The notes under the pieces are model-generated. The model worked only from the letters and a program-made list of their open reading frames with translations. It had not been told where the DNA came from and ran no database searches. Shown here in pieces: positions 26,169 to 35,388 of a stretch of DNA of 64,000 nt. The position numbers were made by a program, and so were the translations under genes. Numbering within the stretch: position 1 is the first letter of the stretch; the number at the start of each line of letters is the position of its first letter. Origin of the DNA: Flavobacterium sp. ALJ2 (lineage in GTDB: Bacteria; Bacteroidota; Bacteroidia; Flavobacteriales; Flavobacteriaceae); the NCBI RefSeq assembly GCF_015594725.1, contig NZ_JADNRC010000007.1, positions 62,001 to 126,000 on the forward strand. The letters are read 5' to 3'.

Positions 26169-26182
26169 AGCGAACGTTCGCT
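26169..26182. promoter_or_regulatory. Perfect palindrome, candidate operator for the aceB regulator
   Basis: AGCGAACGTTCGCT is a perfect 14-bp palindrome in the 118-bp gap between the divergent regulator and aceB. It is GC-rich in an AT-rich gap and lies just upstream of the aceB -33 region. Confidence 0.65.
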
Positions 26183-26204
26183 TGTTTTGTATAAAACTTT
26201 TTTA

Positions 26205-26212
26205 TAATATTG
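26205..26212 (+). promoter_or_regulatory. Candidate -7 element of aceB
   Basis: TAATATTG, one mismatch from TAnnTTTG, with TTG at 26182-26184 at 20-nt spacing, 20 nt ahead of the aceB start codon. Confidence 0.45.
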
Positions 26213-26232
26213 TGGTGTAAAACATATTAGCT

Positions 26233-27834
26233 ATGAAAAATCAATTAGAAACCACAGATTCGGCAATGGAGTTTTTAGCCGAAAAAAACAATTCTTATGC
26301 TGCTATCTGGACAGATGAAGCAGTTGCGTTTATTACAGAATTGCATTTAAAATTTGATTCACAACGAAAATTATTGTTGTCACAAAGAGAGCAACAACAA
26401 ATTTTATTTGATAAAGGTGTCATGCCAACTTTTCCATCCGAAACCAAATTGGTCAGAGAAGATAGTTGGACAGCTGGAGCTATTCCGAAAGATTTATTAG
26501 ACAGAAGAGTAGAAATTACAGGTCCAGTAGATAGAAAAATGATTATTAACGCCTTGAATTCTGGGGCAAAAACTTTTATGGCAGATTTTGAAGATAGTAC
26601 ATCACCAACATGGACTAATTTAATGAATGGGCAAGTAAACTTAATTGATGCTGTAAATAAAACGATCAGCTTAACAGATGAGATTAAAAATAAGACCTAT
26701 CAGTTAAATGAAAACATAGCAACCTTAATTGTTCGTCCAAGAGGGTTACATCTTACAGAAAAGCATGTTTTAGTTGAGGGTCAGGTGATTTCGGCATCAT
26801 TGGTAGATTTTGGCTTGTATGTTTTTCATAATCATAAAAAATTACTTGAAAACGGAACAGCTCCTTATTTCTATATTCCAAAATTAGAGCATTATCTAGA
26901 AGCGCGTTGGTGGAACAATGTTATTGAGTTTACTCAAAATTATTTAAGAATACCTCAGGGAACTATAAAAGTAACGGTACTTATCGAAACAATAACAGCA
27001 AGTTTTCAGTTAGACGAAATTATATTCGAATTAAAAGAGCATATCGTTGGACTGAATTGTGGCAGATGGGATTATATATTTTCATACATAAAAAAATTCA
27101 ATAAGCACCCTTCGTTTTTGGTTCCAGACAGAGATCAGGTGAATATGACTTCACCTTTCATGAAAGCCTATTCTAATCTCGTAATTCAGAGATGTCATAA
27201 AAGAGGAATTCACGCAATTGGAGGGATGGCAGCTCAGATTCCGATTAAGAATAATGACCAAGCCAATGCTATCGCTTTTGCGAAAGTAAAAACGGATAAA
27301 GAACGTGAAGTACGTAACGGTCACGATGGAACTTGGGTAGCGCATCCAGATTTGGTTTCATTAGCAAAAACCGTATTTGATGCGGCAATGCCAACACCAA
27401 ATCAGATTCACATACCAAGGCCGCATCTTACAATTACCGAGCAAGATTTACTTGAAGTGCCAGTTGGAACTATAACTGAAGAAGGAGTTCGAAAAAATAT
27501 TAATGTAGGCGTTTTGTATCTGGCTTCTTGGCTTAACGGGCAAGGTGCAGCGGCGATACATAATTTAATGGAAGATGCGGCAACGGCTGAGATTTCTAGA
27601 TCGCAATTGTGGCAATGGTTATATAACAAAGTAGTTCTGGATAATGGAAAACAGTTGAATCTGGCATATTATCACAAATTAGCTTTAGATGAATTTAGCA
27701 AAATTAAAAAGGAATTGGGTGAAGAAAACTATGAAAAACGCTGGTTTCCTTTGGCTGAAAAAGTATTAGAAAGGTTGGTTGTAACGCTCGACTTTGAAAA
27801 CTTTCTTACTATACCATGTTACAAATATTTATAA
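26233..27834 (+). CDS. aceB: Malate synthase A
   Basis: AceB condenses glyoxylate with acetyl-CoA to malate, the second step of the glyoxylate shunt, allowing growth on acetate or fatty acids. The 533-residue length is that of the A form. Seen are FMADFEDSTSPTW, LIVRPRGLH, the magnesium-binding region VLIETITASFQLDEII, and HAIGGMAAQIPIK, followed by the catalytic-loop area NGHDGTWVAHPDL. aceA follows on the same strand beyond a 152-bp repeat element, and the ScfR-like regulator is divergent, which strongly suggests common control. Confidence 0.97.
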   Translation: MKNQLETTDSAMEFLAEKNNSYAAIWTDEAVAFITELHLKFDSQRKLLLSQREQQQILFDKGVMPTFPSETKLVREDSWTAGAIPKDLLDRRVEITGPVDRKMIINALNSGAKTFMADFEDSTSPTWTNLMNGQVNLIDAVNKTISLTDEIKNKTYQLNENIATLIVRPRGLHLTEKHVLVEGQVISASLVDFGLYVFHNHKKLLENGTAPYFYIPKLEHYLEARWWNNVIEFTQNYLRIPQGTIKVTVLIETITASFQLDEIIFELKEHIVGLNCGRWDYIFSYIKKFNKHPSFLVPDRDQVNMTSPFMKAYSNLVIQRCHKRGIHAIGGMAAQIPIKNNDQANAIAFAKVKTDKEREVRNGHDGTWVAHPDLVSLAKTVFDAAMPTPNQIHIPRPHLTITEQDLLEVPVGTITEEGVRKNINVGVLYLASWLNGQGAAAIHNLMEDAATAEISRSQLWQWLYNKVVLDNGKQLNLAYYHKLALDEFSKIKKELGEENYEKRWFPLAEKVLERLVVTLDFENFLTIPCYKYL

Positions 27835-27864
27835 AAAAACGTTGAGCTTAATAATTGAAAAATA

Positions 27865-28016
27865 AACGCATAGAAACATAGTCCCAATAGAAGTATCAGG
27901 ATAGAATTTAAAATTAAGGAGATTTTAAAAAATCATGATTTTCACACATAGCTATGTGTGTTTAAATAAGTGAAACGCCTTTATAACCACAAAGGAAAGC
28001 TATGTCTCTATGTGTT
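27865..28016. repeat. 152-bp palindromic element between aceB and aceA
   Basis: AACGCATAGAAACATAG at 27865-27881 is complementary at 15 of 17 bases to CTATGTCTCTATGTGTT at 28000-28016. Near the centre lies the perfect 18-bp palindrome CACACATAGCTATGTGTG (27943-27960). No gene fits inside, and its right end reaches the upstream in-frame ATG of aceA. Confidence 0.65.
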
Positions 28017-28070
28017 GAAAATTACTCAAAAAACAGAAAATTGCTTACTAACAACCCAAATAACGATACT

Positions 28071-29351
28071 ATGAAAACAACAGAAGACAGAATTCAGGAA
28101 TTGATCAACGATTGGTTAACAAACCCAAGATGGGCAGGAGTAGAGCGACCTTACACAGCAACCGAAGTGGTTACTTTACAAGGTTCTTACGAAATAGAAC
28201 ATTCTATTGCCAAAATGGGAGCTCAAAAATTATGGAGAAAACTTAAAAGTCAGGATTTTGTAGCAGGATTAGGTGCTTTAACCGGTAATCAGGCGATACA
28301 GGAAGTTGATGCAGGTTTAGAAGCTATTTATTTGAGTGGATGGCAAGTCGCTGCAGATGCAAATTTGGCGGGTGAAATGTACCCTGATCAATCTCTTTAT
28401 CCTGTAAATAGTGTGCCTATGGTAGTTAAGAAAATAAACAATGCTTTATTAAGAGCCGATCAAATTCAGGTTGTTAATGGAGTTCAAGATAAAAAAGATT
28501 ATTTAGTGCCTATTGTTGCCGATGCCGAAGCTGGTTTTGGAGGAAACTTAAATGCATTTGAATTGATGAAATCAATGATTGAGGCTGGAGCTTCTGGAGT
28601 TCATTTTGAAGATCAATTGAGTTCTGCTAAAAAATGTGGACATCTTGGAGGGAAGGTTTTGGTGCCAACTCAAGAAGCTATTAATAAACTAGTAGCGGCA
28701 AGATTAGCAGCAGATGTTATGGGAACACCTACGCTTATTGTGGCAAGAACGGATGCTGATGCAGCTAATTTATTAACGAGCGATGTAGATCCTAGAGATG
28801 CTCCGTTTATTACAGGAGAAAAAACCAATGAAGGTTTCTTTTATGTAAATAGCGGAATTGATCAAGGAATTGCAAGAGGTTTGAGCTATGCTCCTTATGC
28901 TGATTTAATCTGGATGGAAACTAGTAATCCCGATTTGGTATACGCTAAAAAGTTTGCCGATGCTATGCTTAAAGAATTTCCAGATAAAATGCTGGCTTAC
29001 AATTGTTCTCCATCATTTAATTGGGCTGCTAAATTATCTGTTGCCGAAATGGAAACTTTTAGAGAAGACCTGGCTGCAATGGGATATAAATTTCAATTCA
29101 TCACATTAGCAGGTTTCCACGCTTTAAATACAAGTATGTTCGAATTGTCTAAAGCATATAAAGAAAGAGGAATGGCAGGCTATTCTGAATTGCAAGAAAG
29201 AGAATTTGCATTGCAAAGTAGCGGATTCCGTGCTGTAAAACATCAGGCTTTCGTAGGAACTTCTTATTTTGATGCTGTACAAAATACAGTAACTATTGGG
29301 AAATCAACAACTACAGCAATGAAACATTCTACTGAGGTTGAGCAGTTTTAA
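28071..29351 (+). CDS. aceA: Isocitrate lyase
   Basis: AceA splits isocitrate into succinate and glyoxylate, the entry step of the glyoxylate shunt. The product is 426 residues with the catalytic signature KKCGHLGGK near residue 188 and the substrate-binding stretch [12 protein letters not shown]. An in-frame ATG at 28002 would add 23 residues, but that region lies partly in a repeat element and has no family counterpart; [15 protein letters not shown] is the expected N-terminus. It follows aceB, 236 nt away, and ends at a terminator. Confidence 0.97.
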   Translation: MKTTEDRIQELINDWLTNPRWAGVERPYTATEVVTLQGSYEIEHSIAKMGAQKLWRKLKSQDFVAGLGALTGNQAIQEVDAGLEAIYLSGWQVAADANLAGEMYPDQSLYPVNSVPMVVKKINNALLRADQIQVVNGVQDKKDYLVPIVADAEAGFGGNLNAFELMKSMIEAGASGVHFEDQLSSAKKCGHLGGKVLVPTQEAINKLVAARLAADVMGTPTLIVARTDADAANLLTSDVDPRDAPFITGEKTNEGFFYVNSGIDQGIARGLSYAPYADLIWMETSNPDLVYAKKFADAMLKEFPDKMLAYNCSPSFNWAAKLSVAEMETFREDLAAMGYKFQFITLAGFHALNTSMFELSKAYKERGMAGYSELQEREFALQSSGFRAVKHQAFVGTSYFDAVQNTVTIGKSTTTAMKHSTEVEQF

Positions 29352-29370
29352 ATTTTAATTCAAAAAAAGA

Positions 29371-29400
29371 AACACGGTTCTTGATTGGACCGTGTTTTTT
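29371..29400 (+). terminator. Terminator of aceA
   Basis: Stem AACACGGT/ACCGTGTT with a 10-nt loop and a T run. Confidence 0.9.
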
Positions 29401-29446
29401 TATGAATTTCACGAAGTTGCATAAATTAAATTGACTCAAAATTAAA

Positions 29447-30028
29447 TTATAATTTGCTTTTCAAAAGCCTTGCTTTCATTTTACTGAAAAACTCGGGTGT
29501 AACGCCAATGAAAGAAGCTATTTGTTTTTGAGGTACTTTTTGAATAAGTGTTGGATATTTAGTACAGAATTTTTCAAAGCGCTCTTCGGCAGATAAACTA
29601 AGATTATCCATTAGACGCTGCTGATTAGCTACTAATGAATTTTCTGTCAAGATTCTGAAAAAGCGTTCTAGCTTTGGAATGTCAAAATACAATTGCTCTT
29701 GGTTTTCTTTAGAAAGGACTACAACTTCAGAATCTTCTAAAACTTCTATGAATAGTTGTCCAGGTTTTTGTGTAATTAAACTATACATATCACTAATCCA
29801 CCATCCTTGACAAGAAAAACTCAACACATGTTCTACAATATTATCATTGATATTAAAACTGCGAATGATGCCTGAGTTTATAAAATAAGATTCTTTACAA
29901 ACGTTTCCTGCGTTTAATAAGATCGTTTTGGCTTTATAGAAATGGGTTTCGGTTTTTGATAAAAAATGAGCTTGTTCTTCGGGAGTTAACGAAACATGTT
30001 TGGCAATGTTTTCTAGAATTAAAGCCAT
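29447..30028 (-). CDS. Crp/Fnr family transcriptional regulator
   Basis: A 193-residue protein with an N-terminal cyclic-nucleotide-binding-like barrel (YFINSGIIRSF, EVLEDSEVVVLSKENQEQLYFDIP) and a C-terminal winged helix (KQIASFIGVTPEFFSKMKARLL). The domain lacks cysteines placed as in Fnr, so an iron-sulphur cluster is unlikely. Its start codon overlaps the stop of the DUF6370 gene (TAATG), so it is the last gene of a purT-DUF6370-crp unit. The signal and targets are unknown. Confidence 0.93.
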   Translation of the reverse strand: MALILENIAKHVSLTPEEQAHFLSKTETHFYKAKTILLNAGNVCKESYFINSGIIRSFNINDNIVEHVLSFSCQGWWISDMYSLITQKPGQLFIEVLEDSEVVVLSKENQEQLYFDIPKLERFFRILTENSLVANQQRLMDNLSLSAEERFEKFCTKYPTLIQKVPQKQIASFIGVTPEFFSKMKARLLKSKL

Positions 30029-30345
30029 TAGTTGCTTTTTATCAATGTAAACGAAGTTACTTTGTATCTGTTATTTTCTATTTTTCCAGTAACTGCTGCT
30101 TTACGAATGGTATTGCAAAAGCCATCTTTTGCGTGAGCATCACCATGTTCGTCAATTTTAGTTCCATCTACAAAATAAGGTTTTCCATCAATGCGAATAG
30201 CTAAATCACAACTATTGCCTTTCATCCCGAATTGGCATTCACCACAGGCTGCTTCTACAATTTGAGATTTTTCGGTGGTTTTCTTGTCTTGTGCATTGAT
30301 TGTGATACTCAAGAATAGAAATGCTAAGAATGCTATTTTTTTCAT
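30028..30345 (-). CDS. Secreted DUF6370 family protein
   Basis: A 105-residue protein with a signal peptide ending NAQ and a cysteine-bearing core: AACGECQFGMKGNSCDLAIRIDGK and DAHAKDGFCNTIRKAAVTGKIENNRY. The paired cysteines suggest metal binding or a disulphide. The family is of unknown function. It begins 3 nt after purT and overlaps the crp gene by one base, so all three are likely translated from one transcript. Confidence 0.8.
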   Translation of the reverse strand: MKKIAFLAFLFLSITINAQDKKTTEKSQIVEAACGECQFGMKGNSCDLAIRIDGKPYFVDGTKIDEHGDAHAKDGFCNTIRKAAVTGKIENNRYKVTSFTLIKSN

Positions 30346-30348
30346 CTT

Positions 30349-31509
30349 TTATAGATTTACGGTTATTAATTGTGCGGTTTTTTTTGCTCTTTCGACTACT
30401 TCTTCAATAGGAGTTTCTAGGGCATCGTTTGATAAAACAACTCCCATGCGACGATAAGGTCTTGAGGTTGGTTTTCCAAAGATACGGAAGTCAGTTTTAG
30501 GTAATGCAGCAACTTTTTCGATTCCAGTATAAGTTGGGTTATTTGAATCTTCGGAAGCTAAAATTACTGCACTTGCTCCAGTTTTTTCTAATGTTATTTC
30601 AAAAATTGGTAAACTTAAGATTGCGCGTAAATGCAACTCAAATTCGTTGAAATTTTGTGTTCCTGCTAAAGTTACCATTCCGGTATCGTGTGGGCGAGGG
30701 GAGAGTTCAGAGAAATAAACCCCTTCATTGGTTAGGAAAAATTCTACTCCAAAAAGTCCTGCACCTCCTAAAGCTTCGGTGATTTTTTCAGCCATATCTT
30801 GGGCTTCGTATAAATCTTTATCGGATACTCTTGCGGGTTGCCAACTTTCTTGATAATCGCCACGTTCTTGTCTGTGACCTATTGGTGCGCAAAAAAGTGT
30901 TGGATTATTATTTTGAGCAATTGTTAAAAGGGTAATTTCTGAATTAAAATTTACAAATGCTTCTACAATCACTTCGATAACATCTCCGCGTGAACCTGCT
31001 ACGGCATATTCCCAAGCTTTTAGGATATCATCATGGGTTTTTATAGTCGATTGTCCTTTTCCTGATGAAGACATTAAAGGTTTTACAACGCATGGCATTC
31101 CTACTTCTTGTACGGCTTTTTGCAGTTCTTCGGCTGAGGTTGCATATTGATATTTGGCAGTTTTTAAGCCAAGTTCTTTGGCAGCCAAATCACGAATGGC
31201 TTTACGGTTCATAGTGAAGTTTGCCGCTTTCGCAGAGGGAACTACAGTAATTCCTTGTTTCTCGTAATCATAAAAACGTTCGGTACGAATGGCTTCTATT
31301 TCGGGAACTATAAAATTGGGTTTGTGTTTGGCAACGATTCGGTCTAAAGCTTCGCCATCGAGCATGTTGATTACTTCAAAACTGTGTGCAACTTGCATTG
31401 CAGGGGCATTTTCGTAACTATCTACAGCAATTATGGTTTGTCCGATTCGTTGTGCAGCGATGGTAAATTCTTTGCCTAATTCGCCTGAACCTAGAAGTAG
31501 TATTTTCAT
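30349..31509 (-). CDS. purT: Formate-dependent phosphoribosylglycinamide formyltransferase
   Basis: PurT makes formyl-GAR in purine synthesis using formate and ATP, independently of folate. The 386-residue ATP-grasp protein opens [20 protein letters not shown] and contains [15 protein letters not shown] (ATP-grasp loop) and [25 protein letters not shown] (metal and phosphate binding). The frame continues 23 codons upstream to 31578, but that extension overlaps repeat-like sequence and lacks the family start, so 31509 is chosen. It heads the unit with DUF6370 and crp. Confidence 0.96.
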   Translation of the reverse strand: MKILLLGSGELGKEFTIAAQRIGQTIIAVDSYENAPAMQVAHSFEVINMLDGEALDRIVAKHKPNFIVPEIEAIRTERFYDYEKQGITVVPSAKAANFTMNRKAIRDLAAKELGLKTAKYQYATSAEELQKAVQEVGMPCVVKPLMSSSGKGQSTIKTHDDILKAWEYAVAGSRGDVIEVIVEAFVNFNSEITLLTIAQNNNPTLFCAPIGHRQERGDYQESWQPARVSDKDLYEAQDMAEKITEALGGAGLFGVEFFLTNEGVYFSELSPRPHDTGMVTLAGTQNFNEFELHLRAILSLPIFEITLEKTGASAVILASEDSNNPTYTGIEKVAALPKTDFRIFGKPTSRPYRRMGVVLSNDALETPIEEVVERAKKTAQLITVNL

Positions 31510-31570
31510 AGGAGAATATTTGATATATTGGAATATAAATGGAGTAGTAAAAGTAACGAAAAATGTTTTT

Positions 31571-31765
31571 AACCGCAAAGTTCACAAATATTTACGCAAA
31601 GAGTGCAAAGTTGTTGTTATGAGTTTAAAAAGATTCGCGAAGGATTACACAAAGAACGAAAGCTCTGCTCAAAAGTAAAAAGAATAGGTTCGCAAAGATT
31701 TTAAAATTAATCTTTGCGAACCTATGCGTATTCCAATAGCTATCGGGACTGCGCTCTTTGCGGTA
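31571..31765. repeat. CGCAAAG-type palindromic repeat element
   Basis: The ends AACCGCAAAG (31571) and CTTTGCGGT (31756) are inverted. Inside, ATAGGTTCGCAAAGATT (31684-31700) and its exact complement (31709-31725) form a 17-bp stem with an 8-nt loop. CGCAAAG-like words recur about ten times. It separates purT from the U32 gene. Confidence 0.7.
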
Positions 31766-31789
31766 AAAAAACCTTGAGGTTAAATACTA

Positions 31790-33664
31790 TTAATGAAAAT
31801 GATCTTCTTCGATTTCAAATTCGGCATCTTTCTCCCAGATTTCCATTTCACAAGGTTTGCAGTTGAATTTTAGTTTGTATTCTAGTTCACCTTGTTTTAA
31901 TACCAATGGTTCTTTTACTTTAACACCCATGATGTCTTTTTGATGTATTGGGCATTTTTTTAATTCGTATTTGATACAATATTTGGTTGTCATTACACGT
32001 GATTTTCCAGGATCCCATTGCAATTCAAATGCTTTTTCGATTTCGGTTACGCCATGACGTTCGTAAAATTTACGTGCCGTTTTGTTTGAAACATTGTACA
32101 TAAAGTCCAATTTAGTTTCTGGGTATGGATGTGATGTTTTTACCAACTGGTGTTCTTCTCGCTTGTAATTTGCTAGACGAATTTCAGTTAATTGGTCATA
32201 AACTGTTCTTCTCATTTCGTTAATTTTAGAAATAGGAAGGAACCAGTTTTGAGTAAACATTACATTAATTTCATCAGCTGTATAAGGTGTGAAACCTGTT
32301 TTAGCCAATTGTGTTTTGATATTTTCTTCTATTGATTCGCCAGTTTTAGTTTGCTCTTTTGAATGTTCTAAAGTAACAACGCTTACATTTCCATCTTCGT
32401 CGGTTGCGATTAATTCAAAACCAGTTTCGTTTTCAGTAAGTAATAAAGTAGTACTCAGTTTACGAACGGCGCTGTCTTCTCTTTCTACAATTTTGATGAA
32501 AGCAGCGTCATTATTACGGTAAATAAAAGTTCCGTCTTTTACTTCTTTTAAAACGTTTGGATAAATTTTACCGTTTTCGGCTTTGTTTACATAAATTCCG
32601 TCGGCTTCATTGTTTTCGTTAATGAAACAAAGTCCATCACCGTTGTTTAATAATTCGCCATTTTCGATTTCGTAAGCGTTTCCAACCGTTCGGATTAGTT
32701 TACCAATATATTGTCCTTTTGATTTTGGGCTTTCCCAAGATCCAATACTATGATTTCTATCGTTTACAAAATAATCAGTGTAACCACGATTAAACGTTCT
32801 GTTTAAAGAAGAATCAAAAGTATAGGTGCATTTTCCAGAAGAAGCTTTCGTGTATTTATCATTTCCTTCTGCTTCTAGAAAACTGTCTAGTTTCTGACGT
32901 AAATAAGACACGTTGTTTTTAACATAAACCACATCTTTTAGTCGTCCTTCAATTTTAAAAGAAACGATTCCAGCTTCAATAAGATTCGGAATTTGGTCTG
33001 ATATATCTAAATCTTTAATCGATAGTAAGTGACTATTTTTGATTAAAGTTTCTCCGTTTCCGTCAATTAAGTTATAAGGTAAACGACAGTTTTGAGCGCA
33101 AGAACCACGGTTGGCACTGCGTTCTCCGTTTGCCACACTCATATAACAGTTTCCACTGAAAGAAACACATAAAGCTCCGGTTACGAAAAACTCTAATTCT
33201 ACATCAGCCTCGTCGTATATTGTTTTAATTTGATGTAAATTCAATTCACGTGCTAAAACCACACGTTTTATTCCTGCATCTTTTAGGAATTTAATTTTGT
33301 CAGCATCACGATTATTAGCTTGTGTGCTGGCATGAAGTACAATAGGAGGTAACTCCATCTCCATGATAGCCATATCCTGAATAATTAGTGCATCTACACC
33401 AATATCGTATAATTCATAAATCATTTGACGACACGTTTCTAATTCGTTGTCGTATAAAATGGTATTCATTACGACAAAAACCTGTGCATTAAATAGGTGG
33501 GCATATTTTACCAATGCGGCGACATCTTCAAGAGAGTTATTTGCATTAGAACGTGCTCCAAATTGTGGTGCACCAATATAAACGGCATCGGCTCCGCTAT
33601 TTATAGCTGCCATTCCTCCAATTAAATCTTTAGCAGGAGCTAATATTTCGATTTTCTTCTTCAT
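31790..33664 (-). CDS. U32 family peptidase (tRNA/rRNA hydroxylation-type)
   Basis: A 624-residue U32 protein, opening IEILAPAKDLIGGMAAINSGADAVYIGAP. It carries the cysteines of the likely iron-sulphur site in GSCAQNCRLPY and further cysteines in the C-terminal part (CIKYELKKCPIH, CKPCEMEIW). Relatives are annotated collagenase-like peptidases, but RlhA and TrhP of E. coli use this fold to hydroxylate rRNA and tRNA uridine/cytidine. The long form with a C-terminal extension is common in Bacteroidetes. An RNA modification role is more likely than proteolysis but unproven here. Confidence 0.92.
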   Translation of the reverse strand: MKKKIEILAPAKDLIGGMAAINSGADAVYIGAPQFGARSNANNSLEDVAALVKYAHLFNAQVFVVMNTILYDNELETCRQMIYELYDIGVDALIIQDMAIMEMELPPIVLHASTQANNRDADKIKFLKDAGIKRVVLARELNLHQIKTIYDEADVELEFFVTGALCVSFSGNCYMSVANGERSANRGSCAQNCRLPYNLIDGNGETLIKNSHLLSIKDLDISDQIPNLIEAGIVSFKIEGRLKDVVYVKNNVSYLRQKLDSFLEAEGNDKYTKASSGKCTYTFDSSLNRTFNRGYTDYFVNDRNHSIGSWESPKSKGQYIGKLIRTVGNAYEIENGELLNNGDGLCFINENNEADGIYVNKAENGKIYPNVLKEVKDGTFIYRNNDAAFIKIVEREDSAVRKLSTTLLLTENETGFELIATDEDGNVSVVTLEHSKEQTKTGESIEENIKTQLAKTGFTPYTADEINVMFTQNWFLPISKINEMRRTVYDQLTEIRLANYKREEHQLVKTSHPYPETKLDFMYNVSNKTARKFYERHGVTEIEKAFELQWDPGKSRVMTTKYCIKYELKKCPIHQKDIMGVKVKEPLVLKQGELEYKLKFNCKPCEMEIWEKDAEFEIEEDHFH

Positions 33665-33846
33665 CGAGTTGATGATAAATTATTTATTTCTAAAACTTTA
33701 TACTTTTTGGCTTTCGCCTAAAAAAGTTTACAAAGTTCCTATAAATTATCTGAGTTTGCTAATGCTAAAGTGACTTTTTTTGAAATAGTTAGGTAATATG
33801 GAATGATGATGTTTAAGGATTTATATTTATTTGATTTATAACTAAG

Positions 33847-34363
33847 TTACACCTCCCAAGATTTGAAAGTATTGGTATGAATCAATTTTAGTTCTACTCG
33901 TTCTTTTAAGTTTTTAAACAATGGTTTTGCCGCTACCTAAAGCTATTGGATGGATATTCGGTATATATCAATAAGACCTAAATTGGATAAATGTTTTAAT
34001 AAGACTTGCTCTGCCATATAGCCATATATCTTTTCCGCCTTGTTTTTTAATTTCGGTTACTTTGTTAAGGTCGTCAGTACTTATGATAGTAGCTTTTTCA
34101 TCGTGTATATTTTGGCTTGAAAAAACAATTTTTTTTTTGAATGTATTGCTTGCCATAGAGCTTGTTCTTCTGGACTTGCGTTTGTTTCTGGTTGGTAATT
34201 GCCCCACATATCATAACTTACTCTACCATAAAAAAGTATCTATACTTGATAAAAAACCATCAAAATCCATATCATCATCCATGATACACCAATCAACTTC
34301 TCCGTTTGAACCTTCGATAAAGCCATCTAAGGTTACAGCTAAATCTAAAATTACTTTTTTCAT
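33847..34363 (-). pseudogene. Degraded dihydrofolate-reductase-like (RibD_C) protein
   Basis: From the ATG at 34361-34363 the minus strand reads KKVILDLAVTLDGFIEG, then SNGEVDWCIMDDDMDFDGF, the classic start of this family. A slip near DTLFYG changes phase; the shifted frame reads YGRVSYDMWGNYQ and continues to QALWQAIHS; a run of ten A restores a third phase with KIVFSSQNIHDEKATII and KDIWLYG; further slips follow at CAATTTAGG, ATCCATCCAA and GGCAAAACC, with IALGSGK and LFKNLKERVELKLIH readable to the stop at 33847. The protein would be about 170 residues. At least five single-base shifts break it. The substitution level is low, so decay is recent or the read quality is poor here. Confidence 0.82.
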
Positions 34364-34442
34364 ATGTAAAACATTTACTGTTTGTCTAGCTTAGATTCTT
34401 GTATATAAAAATATAGTTTTTCAATTCATATAAAGTAAAAAA

Positions 34443-34470
34443 AACTACTCAGTTTATTAACTAAGTAGTT
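34443..34470 (-). terminator. Terminator of the outer membrane protein gene
   Basis: Stem AACTACT-AGTT/AACT-AGTAGTT with TATT loop and T runs at both ends. Confidence 0.8.
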
Positions 34471-34556
34471 TTTGGATGATAGCGGTTTTAATCAAAATAA
34501 TTGTCTTTTTCTCTAGTTAAATTTTGGAGATAATTGAAATTAGTAGTTTTTCGGTA

Positions 34557-35132
34557 TTACCATTTCACAGGGAAAGTAAAGCCTATGGCAGCTGCTCCTG
34601 AAAATTGTTCTGCAGCTGATGTATAATAATATGTAAATGCTACATCGAAATTATTTTTGCGACCTAATGCTAATCCAATACTGAAAGGTACATGCATTAA
34701 TAGTCCATTCTTTTTTATTCTAGTTAATGGTGTATAGGTCTCAAATGAGCCGATAGATGCACCGATACCAATCTCAATATATGGAGCGACCCATGGTATA
34801 GGTGCGCAAATACGGGCTTTTCCACCAATTAAAAAAGCATTAGTTGTTACTTTGTACTCATGTTGGTTCTGGAGATTTGAGTTTTGATTGGTTGATGTTA
34901 AAATAAGTCCAGCATAAGGTCTTAAACCAACCCATTTGGTTAAACCAAATACATATTCTCCTTGTGCATAAAAACCAGTGCCATTTATGTCTGTTTCGTC
35001 ATAAGGGGCGGTCAGTCCTAAACCTACTGCGACATTAATAAATTCGCCTTTTCTTGGTTGGGCTTTTGCCAGATGAGATGAAAATATTGTAATAATAATA
35101 ATGATAAAAATTTTCCGAAATGCAGAAGTCAT
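34557..35132 (-). CDS. Small outer membrane beta-barrel-like protein
   Basis: A 191-residue protein with a signal peptide ending AKAQ. The mature part alternates polar and hydrophobic residues in short strands (LRPYAGLILTSTN, VAPYIEIGIGASIGSF, FDVAFTYYYTS) and ends with the aromatic AAIGFTFPVKW, as is usual for eight-stranded outer membrane barrels. I cannot assign a specific family or function. It stands alone: terminator downstream and no partner upstream. Confidence 0.7.
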   Translation of the reverse strand: MTSAFRKIFIIIIITIFSSHLAKAQPRKGEFINVAVGLGLTAPYDETDINGTGFYAQGEYVFGLTKWVGLRPYAGLILTSTNQNSNLQNQHEYKVTTNAFLIGGKARICAPIPWVAPYIEIGIGASIGSFETYTPLTRIKKNGLLMHVPFSIGLALGRKNNFDVAFTYYYTSAAEQFSGAAAIGFTFPVKW

Positions 35133-35319
35133 GATTAGTTTTTTTTTGTTTATTAATTCGATGTAGGTGATTGGGACGAAATTAAGATTTATTTTTGAAC
35201 TTTTATGAATAAAAAATATTCTGTAGGATTTGGGTTAGGGACAGGAGGGATATCCTTTTGTTTTTTTCTTTAAAAAATAAAAGATATAGTCAGATAGCCC
35301 TTGGGATGCGCCCATAAAA

Positions 35320-35378
35320 AAAACAGCCTAAAGTATAAAGTGATGAAACTTTAAACCTCAAGCCGTTTTAATAAACTT
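35320..35378 (-). terminator. Imperfect terminator of the aminotransferase gene
   Basis: Interrupted inverted repeat of AAACAGCCT-AAAGT arms around a short loop, with a T run on the minus strand. Confidence 0.5.
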
Positions 35379-35388
35379 ATTTATGATG

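Noticed and set aside
28002-28070. In-frame ATG giving a longer isocitrate lyase
   Set aside because: It lies partly within the palindromic element and adds residues with no family counterpart; 28071 gives the standard N-terminus.
31510-31578. Upstream extension of purT
   Set aside because: PurT proteins start at [13 protein letters not shown]; the extra codons are in repeat-like DNA.
33968-34207. Separate small gene of 79 codons on the minus strand
   Set aside because: It is the one open phase of the frameshifted reductase, not a gene of its own.
34062-34394. Open plus-strand frame of 110 codons
   Set aside because: It runs antisense to the reductase pseudogene and has no recognisable protein pattern.
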